A stretch of DNA of 10,412 bases, from positions 1 through 10,412 of the forward strand of contig JAJFLT010000082.1 of assembly GCA_021772555.1 (NCBI GenBank). Direction: 5' to 3'. This DNA comes from Opitutales bacterium (lineage in GTDB: Bacteria; Verrucomicrobiota; Verrucomicrobiia; Opitutales; UBA2987). Shown here one piece after another: positions 6,001-10,412 of the stretch. Each line of letters starts with the position of its first letter. Within the stretch, counting starts at the first letter, position 1. The position numbers and the translations under genes were made by a program. Under the pieces are notes generated by a model. The model saw only the letters and a list, made by a program, of their open reading frames with translations. It was not told the origin of the DNA and searched no databases.

Positions 6001-8937
6001 CGAAACCGGGGTGGAAATCATGACGGGCGCTTTTTCTCCCGGTTGAAAGCTATTTTTGTCCACCACGATGGAGACTCCGCCGGGACGGTAACCGATCTCC
6101 AGATCGCTTTCCCGCGATGACCAAAAGGCGGTGTCGGCCTTGATGGGCTGCCCGTTTTCCTCGCGGCTGACCCAGGCTATTTTGAAATAACCTTCCATGG
6201 GAACTGGGGTTCGGTAAATGGCTTCGCCTTTTTCATCGGTGGTGAGGGGAATCACTTCGATTTCCTCAACCTCGTAGCCTTTTTCTTTCAGGCGATAGTC
6301 ACCGACTGAGGCGCCGAAGGTGAAACGCCGGGGTGATTTTTGTCGCAGTTCCTCCATCTGCTGGCCGGAAATCTCTCTACCACGATCATCGATCCAGGTT
6401 TCCCGCCAATATTCGCGGGTCAGCCGCAAACGGCCCTGGGCGGAAATGGGGCGGCTGTTGGCGTCCATTGAGCGAATGGAGATTTCCGCGGTGTCGCCGG
6501 GTTGGTAAATCTGATGCTCCGGTTTCAGGTAAACGAGGTAACTCTGGCGGGTGACCTTAAGAGTTTCAGAGGCGGTGATTTCGCGCCGGGAGGCATCCGT
6601 TACCCTGGCTTCGACCGTGTATTGGTAGTCGTGTTGGGAAGATTGGGGCGTGTCGAAGGAAAACGTGGCGGCGCCTGTGGTATCGGTTTGCAAAGTCTTC
6701 CTCTCAATGACGGAACCGGGGCCGCCGTAATCGAAATTTATGTAAGGGTTCTGCTCGGTATAAAGCCAGTCGTAGGAGCGCTGTGGCGTCCACCAATGGT
6801 AAAATGGCCGTTGGTAGATGACCAACTCGATTTGGGCATTGGGGACCGGTCCGCCGAAATAATAGTCGGCTTGAATCTTTCCCGTCACGGTATCGCCGAG
6901 ACGGAAAACGCTTTCAGCAGCGTCTTCTACATCAGCCATACCGATCGTGACCTTAAATTCCGGCAGTTTGTATTCTTCCAAACGAAAAAGCTGGGCCTGG
7001 CCAATGTATTCATTGGTGGAATGGCGGTTGAACTGGATTTGGTAGGCGCCGAGAGGCATTTCCTCGTTGAGATCGGTTTTTCCCCAGGCGGCGCCGAAGG
7101 CATTCAATTTGAGAACTCCCTCGTCTACTTTCTGTCCGCGTGGATCGGTGATGGTAAACCGAATCAATTCATCGGTGGGCACGCGGTAGGAATCCGCATC
7201 GTGTTGGCGGGCGATGACCTTCCATTGAGCGGTGCTGCCGGGGCGGTAGGCGGGGCGGTCGGTATATGTGTAGGCCTTCCACTGAAAGTCCCGGAAATTC
7301 CCATAATAATATCCCTGGGATTGGGCGAATGCCTGGCGGTCTTCATGCCGTGCGGAAGCGAAATAGTCTCGATGCTCTAGTTTGCCGGACGATTTAAAGA
7401 GGGCCAGGCCATCGCTGTCGGTAGTTCCCTTCTTACTGCTGACGTGCCAATTGCGCCCGTCGTAGCCACGTTCCCAGATAACCACCTCAGCATCTTCCAA
7501 GGGTGCCCCGGAGAATGAGTCGCAAAAATAAACGAGGACCTCCTTTTCGGTCGATTTAAGGACCAGCGCCGCATCCGTTACGAGCAGGATATCGCGGGTT
7601 ATGCTGTTTCCCCCATCGGCCTCGACGACATAAGCGCCGGCGGGAATTTCCCGGTTGAGCCGATGTTGGTCGGTTATCGGGTAGTAGGGCCGTTTGGCCT
7701 CCTTGTCCAAAGTAAATGAATGCCAGGGCTCAATCTCCTTCGTATCGATAGTGTCAATCCAATTGTGTTGGCTTCTTTTTTTAGAATTGGCAAATCGGAC
7801 CGCTTCTTTCAAATCGACAGGAAAAAGCGAGACTTTGACAGCTTCGATATTGCGCCAATTCAGGTTGATTTTTGGCTGTGCACCCGGCAGGTAGGCGTGG
7901 GTGATAAATACATTCGCATAAGGTTTGACGATGTTTTCGATCGCTCGCTGAGTGGATTCGTAATAGCCGGTTTCGCCTTTACTGTACTCGTTGAGGATGC
8001 GCCGGTAGAGAAGGAGGGCTTTTTCAAAATCGGGCTCCAGATGTTGATTTCCGTTTTCATCGTAGGTCAGAAGCCCGCTCTGGGAAGACCACTCGGCGTA
8101 TTGGAACAAGGCGTCGTCGTACCACGGATTATTGGTGCCCAATTCGATGGCTGCCGCGAACTCATCGGCCACCCGGGCCAGCATTTGTGGCCTGCCGCCC
8201 TGTCGGCGCAGGGTCATGGCCAGAAGGTAATGGGCCTGGGCTCGGTCAGCCGGAGATTGCGCAATCTTGAGGGCATTTTCGAGGATTTCGAGGGGCAGCG
8301 CATTGCCATGCCAATAGCGGATTTGAGTGCGAGGCCCTATGGAGTCTGGAACCCCGGTGGCTCTCCAGACGATTTTCAGGTAGCGTTGGCGAGCTGTCGG
8401 CAGGTCTTTGGAGCCCGCCAGCCAATCGAGGGCAAGCTTGTAATGGTTCCATGCTTGACCCCAGTTATGAAACTGCCGCTGGTTCCACCAGGAGTCGCCC
8501 AGGGATTCCTGGATATCCACCCAGAGCGCAAGCGGTGGCCCCTCCAATTCATCCAGTTCCTGGGCCAGTTTTTCGAGTTCCTGGCGGGATTCCGAGATCG
8601 GGCCCGATTCGTGTTGACCGGAGGCGGCGTGCGCCCGCCATCGTGTGTCGGCCAAGCGAAATTCCGCCCACCGTCTTTCCTCCACGCTCAGTTCCAAACG
8701 CTGAATCCTTTGGTAAACTTCGTGGGCGAGGGTAAAGCTTTTGTTCAAATATTGGGCCTCGGCCTCGGTTTTTAATTCGACAAATCCCTGTTCTTCCGGG
8801 GTATCACCCATTTCCGGGAGGGCTTCTTCATCCTGGCCAAAGAGACCGGAGAATACCAGTCCTGTTAATAAAAAGGCTGTTGCGACTATTTTCACATTAA
8901 AGCAATTGTTTCCATGAATAGAAAACGGACGGTCCAT
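3028..8937 (-). CDS. Bacterial alpha-2-macroglobulin with intact thioester and N-terminal helical domain
   Basis: A very large (1969-residue) secreted protein of the bacterial alpha-2-macroglobulin family (MG2/A2M/thioester domains). These are periplasmic protease traps: cleavage of a bait segment exposes a Cys-Gln thioester that bonds to the attacker. Seen in order: a signal peptide (hydrophobic about 16-34, then GQDEE); a helical, Trp-rich, TPR-like region (about 55-340); macroglobulin domains from about 341, including the MG2 signature TDRPAYRPG (559-567) and EEYKLPEF (near Tyr656); a flexible Ser/Gly/Asn/Ala-rich segment (about 1140-1193) in bait position; FRETVFWQPD opening the A2M domain (1198-1207); the thioester motif GCTEQ with Cys1423 and Gln1426; the alpha/alpha toroid around it (DGGWGWW; about 1660-1720 DGGVESTSFALMAL); and a C-terminal beta domain (about 1825-1969). 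No lipobox follows the signal peptide, unlike E. coli YfhM, and no pbpC lies adjacent. The start may instead be the GTG at 8893-8895 (MKIVATAFLL). It ends 15 bp from the convergent neighbour. Family certain; target proteases unknown. Confidence 0.94.
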   Translation of the reverse strand: MDRPFSIHGNNCFNVKIVATAFLLTGLVFSGLFGQDEEALPEMGDTPEEQGFVELKTEAEAQYLNKSFTLAHEVYQRIQRLELSVEERRWAEFRLADTRWRAHAASGQHESGPISESRQELEKLAQELDELEGPPLALWVDIQESLGDSWWNQRQFHNWGQAWNHYKLALDWLAGSKDLPTARQRYLKIVWRATGVPDSIGPRTQIRYWHGNALPLEILENALKIAQSPADRAQAHYLLAMTLRRQGGRPQMLARVADEFAAAIELGTNNPWYDDALFQYAEWSSQSGLLTYDENGNQHLEPDFEKALLLYRRILNEYSKGETGYYESTQRAIENIVKPYANVFITHAYLPGAQPKINLNWRNIEAVKVSLFPVDLKEAVRFANSKKRSQHNWIDTIDTKEIEPWHSFTLDKEAKRPYYPITDQHRLNREIPAGAYVVEADGGNSITRDILLVTDAALVLKSTEKEVLVYFCDSFSGAPLEDAEVVIWERGYDGRNWHVSSKKGTTDSDGLALFKSSGKLEHRDYFASARHEDRQAFAQSQGYYYGNFRDFQWKAYTYTDRPAYRPGSTAQWKVIARQHDADSYRVPTDELIRFTITDPRGQKVDEGVLKLNAFGAAWGKTDLNEEMPLGAYQIQFNRHSTNEYIGQAQLFRLEEYKLPEFKVTIGMADVEDAAESVFRLGDTVTGKIQADYYFGGPVPNAQIELVIYQRPFYHWWTPQRSYDWLYTEQNPYINFDYGGPGSVIERKTLQTDTTGAATFSFDTPQSSQHDYQYTVEARVTDASRREITASETLKVTRQSYLVYLKPEHQIYQPGDTAEISIRSMDANSRPISAQGRLRLTREYWRETWIDDRGREISGQQMEELRQKSPRRFTFGASVGDYRLKEKGYEVEEIEVIPLTTDEKGEAIYRTPVPMEGYFKIAWVSREENGQPIKADTAFWSSRESDLEIGYRPGGVSIVVDKNSFQPGEKAPVMISTPVSGRTVLFTIGAAHLQSYQLLRLDGTVKLLYLDIGNEHIPNTFLEALMVSGHEMFLEQKEIVVPPERNFLQIEVSADAEGYQPGEKGSYTIRATNWQGEPVSAEISLGLVDDAIYYIQPELAPDIRQFFYGEKRRHAIWTASTFNYRPYFKIEETEEIAKKDSNANANTARGSISSVGKKEGSGRAIHMSMLGGNVELEEFSADAQGPMPQEPAVQVRTDFRETVFWQPDIQTDENGLAEVDVTFPDSLTTWRASARGVAQQNRFGVATDTRQTRLPLIASLQAPRFFVIGDRLIVSGIFHNNTSVPMPVEALLETDDGLKILGVVGDNGEITEGPSGKLSIPANSQAHLDWQVAPKTQGEVKIKLTGKSHNFADAMEKTYPVYEHGIEKFVGKSGRLQGDAVIVSLDIPAERKKASTTFSVQATPSLAVSMLDALPYLIDFPYGCTEQTLSRFLPSVLVAKTLRDMNLEPTDIAGKIFGGLEKEHADAAHRSRPKDLRQLRKMVQAGLERLYDFQHADGGWGWWKKGSTDPYMSAYVLWGLTLAEQADVEVKKSTLERARSYVEKVLVESEFAYDMQAWLLHALAVRFTDIEDKRPSRFEASAFLNLMRNREQLNSFTRALLALSARHFGFEEEARLLVQNLRDGVKIDKSPDQSILLTQNGSTSPAVMATAHWGESGVFWRWSDGGVESTSFALMALLAIEPESDLIEPVMNWLVKNRRGGHWSNTRDSAMALLALNQYLETTKELESDLTYEIRVNGHVLAKGETGGGNWLSGQSQWRVPHEWLLDGGNEVEIRRLTGQGSLYFSTQAEFFSLEEPIPPAGNEIFVRRDYHRLRSVPTLLKGFVEEKVPLNDGDSLQSGDRIEVVLTIEGKNDYEYLIFEDLKPAGLEAVQIRSGEALYASEIQPAEVNADGAEENERLTGNSRWVYQELRDRKVALFIDKLPEGYWEIRYRLRAETPGEFHALPVLGHAMYVPEIRANSAEIRLTVED

Positions 8938-9029
8938 TTGAGTTCCGTAGTTAACAGATTTTGGTTTTAAATACGATAAAAGAATATACGAAAAGAGGAC
9001 CCGGATATTAGAACCTGTCCAAATATATT

Positions 9030-9059
9030 TTGCCGGATAGTCTCAAAAGACTTTATTAC
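9030..9059 (+). promoter_or_regulatory. Weak sigma-70-like promoter candidate for the DUF971-like gene
   Basis: TTGCCG (9030-9035) and TATTAC (9054-9059), 18 bp apart, each match four of six consensus bases. The spacer contains the inverted repeat AGTCT-N4-AGACT (9039-9052), which could be an operator half-site pair or chance. Its position 75 bp before the start codon would place the palindromic repeat in the 5' leader. Weak evidence only. Confidence 0.2.
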
Positions 9060-9070
9060 ATGGAAGATGA

Positions 9071-9113
9071 TGTCAGGTTTCGACAAGTCCATCCTGAGAC
9101 CTGAAAACTGAAA
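9071..9113. repeat. Second palindromic TCAGGTTT / ACCTGA element
   Basis: TCAGGTTTC at 9073-9081 pairs with GAGACCTGA at 9096-9104 (nine pairs, one G-T), with a 14-nt loop. A further degenerate CTGAAAACTGAAA follows at 9101-9113. The 12-mer TGTCAGGTTTCG (9071-9082) is identical to the reverse complement of 1284-1295 beside fabD, so the two intergenic elements are related. It lies 20-60 bp before the start codon at 9134 and would fold in that transcript's leader. Confidence 0.6.
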
Positions 9114-9133
9114 TCCCCCTTCCTCAATTTGTC

Positions 9134-9457
9134 ATGATTCCTCCACCCAAAGATATTCAAGCCATCGGCAAAGAAATTGCTGTTCTCTGGCAGGATGGAC
9201 GCGAGGACTATTTTTCCATGGAAAAACTGCGGGCGCATTCACCCAGTGCAGAAAACACGGGCGAGATGGATATTTTAGGGCGTCTTCATGGAGGAGACGG
9301 TCCTAAAGAATTTCCCGGAGTAGAAGTCACGGGTTGGCAGCAGGTGGGCAGTTACGCATTTCGCTTCAACTTCAGCGACGGGCACAACACAGGTTTGTAC
9401 AGTTTTCAATACCTGCGCGATCTGGGCGATGAGTTGAAAGAGTCGGGTAGCTCCTAG
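9134..9457 (+). CDS. DUF971 / GBBH-N-like small protein lacking the zinc cysteines
   Basis: A 107-residue stand-alone protein resembling the N-terminal domain of gamma-butyrobetaine hydroxylase (GBBH-like N, DUF971). Typical landmarks are the opening Pro...Ile...LWQDG (1-22), the LR of KLRAHSPSAEN (31-41), the GxExxGWQQVGSYAFRFNFSDGHNTGLYSFQYLR core (67-95) and the usual length of about 100. In the family, LRxxCxCAxC plus a His near DGH binds zinc; here the three Cys positions are Ser36, Ser38 and Asn41, while His84 remains, so the zinc site is very probably lost. The role of stand-alone DUF971 proteins is not established; some are fused to Mrp/ApbC iron-sulfur carriers, but no such gene is nearby. 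The ATG at 9134 fits the family start, although no Shine-Dalgarno precedes it. Divergent from the macroglobulin gene; convergent with the kinase gene, 33 bp away with no clear terminator between. Confidence 0.82.
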   Translation: MIPPPKDIQAIGKEIAVLWQDGREDYFSMEKLRAHSPSAENTGEMDILGRLHGGDGPKEFPGVEVTGWQQVGSYAFRFNFSDGHNTGLYSFQYLRDLGDELKESGSS

Positions 9458-9490
9458 GGTAATGTTATTCAGGTATCACCAGACTAATAG

Positions 9491-10412
9491 TTAGCTGACA
9501 ACCAATTCATCCATCGCCGTAACCAGGATGGGCAGGCTGAAAGTAAACAGGCAACCGCCCTGTGGTCGATTGCGGAATGAAATGCTCCCCCCGTGCGACT
9601 CAACGATTTTCTTGCAAATGGACAGGCCGAGGCCCGTACTCATCTCCCCGCCGGTGGGTTTGACCGAAGTGGTTCCAAAGGCCCGAAAAACGTTGCCCAT
9701 TTCGTCCTCGGGAATACCGGGGCCTTCATCGATCACTTCGCAGCGGATCGAGTTTCCGCCGTTGAGCAAATTGATTTCTACATTGGTTAAAGACGGGGAA
9801 AATTTGATTGCATTACTGACCAAATTATCGACGACGCGGCGAATCTGGCGTTTATCGAAGAGGATATCGGACTTTAATCCTCCATCGGAAATATTGATGT
9901 TAATGTTTTTCTGCGCAGCGTTGAAGCTCAAAAGGTTGGCTGAATTGCGCACCACTTCGGCCAGGTTGCCGGGCGCGAAATCATTTCGCTCCTCGCGGTG
10001 TTCGGTCAAAGAGTAATCCAGTAGATCATCGACCAGGGCGAGCATGTTGTCGGAAGCCGAGAATATGCTTTGAATCATTGAAATTTGATCACTATTCAAA
10101 GGTCCGGCCACTTCGTCTCGCATAAATTCAGACAGGCCGCGAATGGAAATCAGTGGGTTTTTCAAATCGTGGGATACGATCCCCATTAATCGGCTCTTTT
10201 CCTTGTTGGCCTTTCGCAGCGCCTCGATGTTGTCCCGATGCCTTTTCATCAGGAACCTCATCTGGAGATGCACTTTTATTCTGGCCAAGGCTTCGGCGGG
10301 GCGGAATGGTTTGGTGATATAATCGGCGCCGCCCTGGTCGAGCGCTTTAACGATGGAGTCGGTTTCCATCCTGGTGGTGAGGAAAATAATCGGCACTTCC
10401 AGGCAATGGGGC
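9491..10412 (-). CDS. Receiver-histidine kinase hybrid, C-terminal part, cut by window edge
   Basis: Signal-transduction protein with a response-regulator receiver followed by a soluble histidine kinase. The coding frame stays open to the window edge. The visible receiver end contains PIIFLTT (beta-4 with its conserved Thr) and DYITKPF with the conserved Lys; the phosphoacceptor Asp lies outside. A short coiled linker (codons near 10250-10190) leads to HisKA with SHDLKNP, whose phosphoacceptor His codon is at 10169-10171. The HATPase domain follows: N box DNLVSNAIKFSP, G1 DEGPGIP, F box FRAFGTT, G2 STGLGLS. It ends TFSLPILVTAMDELVVS. No membrane segment or HAMP domain is seen in the visible part, so it looks cytoplasmic and would take its input by phosphotransfer to the receiver. 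A GTG at 10394-10396 could be mistaken for a start, but it lies inside the receiver. The partner kinase or regulator is not in the window. Confidence 0.92.
   Translation of the reverse strand, partial: PHCLEVPIIFLTTRMETDSIVKALDQGGADYITKPFRPAEALARIKVHLQMRFLMKRHRDNIEALRKANKEKSRLMGIVSHDLKNPLISIRGLSEFMRDEVAGPLNSDQISMIQSIFSASDNMLALVDDLLDYSLTEHREERNDFAPGNLAEVVRNSANLLSFNAAQKNININISDGGLKSDILFDKRQIRRVVDNLVSNAIKFSPSLTNVEINLLNGGNSIRCEVIDEGPGIPEDEMGNVFRAFGTTSVKPTGGEMSTGLGLSICKKIVESHGGSISFRNRPQGGCLFTFSLPILVTAMDELVVS

Larger units (their letters stand above)
8938..9133. promoter_or_regulatory. Divergent promoter region between the macroglobulin and DUF971-like genes
   Basis: This 196-bp gap is clearly more AT-rich than the flanking genes, especially 8941-9060, as expected for promoters. 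Leftward, TATATT (reverse complement of 8983-8988) is a 5/6 match to a -10 box, but no good -35 sits at the right distance. The ATG at 8935-8937 is preceded by CGGAAC, a weak ribosome-binding site. Rightward, a weak promoter candidate is listed separately. A short inverted repeat AGTCT-N4-AGACT lies at 9039-9052, and a palindromic repeat element at 9071-9113. No credible small gene is seen. Confidence 0.45.

Noticed and set aside
6502..7380. 292-codon plus-strand open frame opposite the macroglobulin gene
   Set aside because: Antisense to conserved macroglobulin domains, with low-complexity Gly/Val/Leu composition and no family resemblance.
7720..8775. 351-codon plus-strand open frame opposite the macroglobulin gene
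   Set aside because: It lies wholly antisense to the signal-peptide and helical region of a clearly real gene and shows no recognisable domain; long antisense frames come from the codon bias of the real gene.
8836..8937. Lipoprotein signal for the macroglobulin
   Set aside because: The only Cys near the N-terminus (residue 12 from the ATG start) lies before the hydrophobic run, not at a cleavage site, so there is no lipobox.
9039..9052. AGTCT-N4-AGACT as a terminator
   Set aside because: The stem is only 5 bp with no gene ending upstream on the plus strand, and the T-rich tail is interrupted; at most an operator-like inverted repeat.
10394..10396. GTG as the start of the histidine kinase gene
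   Set aside because: The frame continues to the window edge and the GTG falls inside the receiver domain just before beta-4, so the gene is truncated by the window rather than starting here.

Overview
The window carries six protein-coding genes and no RNA gene, transposase or CRISPR array. It looks like a core-plus-envelope stretch of a Gram-negative chromosome with moderate GC. The best guess for the source is the PVC group, probably Verrucomicrobiota close to Opitutia. The clues are the FabD nucleophile motif written GLSLG instead of GHSLG, the LepA switch region ending ITIKSHPV, a GBBH-N/DUF971 protein with SPSAEN in place of the cysteine motif, and weak or absent Shine-Dalgarno sequences before most starts. 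This placement is inference from motifs only.

Layout: positions 1-1146 (minus) hold the N-terminal 382 codons of lepA (elongation factor 4), cut by the window edge. Upstream of it on the same strand is fabD (1303-2223, minus), malonyl-CoA:ACP transacylase. The 156-bp gap between them holds a palindromic cluster of degenerate TCAGGTTT-type units. Divergent from fabD, across a 75-bp gap, is a gene for a DEDDh exonuclease-fold protein (2299-3012, plus). It has a probable signal peptide and lacks the last catalytic aspartate. It converges, 15 bp apart, on a very large gene (3028-8937, minus) for a thioester-containing bacterial alpha-2-macroglobulin. That gene has an extra helical N-terminal domain and no lipobox, and no penicillin-binding protein gene lies beside it. 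A 196-bp divergent intergenic region (8938-9133) holds a second copy of the repeat type seen beside lepA and leads into a small DUF971/GBBH-N-like gene (9134-9457, plus). That gene converges on a receiver-histidine kinase gene (9491 to the window edge, minus), which runs off the right side.

How they fit together: lepA and fabD are same-strand housekeeping genes (translation, fatty-acid initiation). The alpha-2-macroglobulin stands alone as its own transcription unit and would act in the periplasm as a covalent protease trap. The exonuclease-like protein is probably also exported. No cluster forming one obvious pathway is seen. The points of most interest are the probably exported, catalytically altered exonuclease-fold protein, the domain make-up of the macroglobulin, the zinc-ligand-less DUF971 protein, and the dispersed palindromic repeats.
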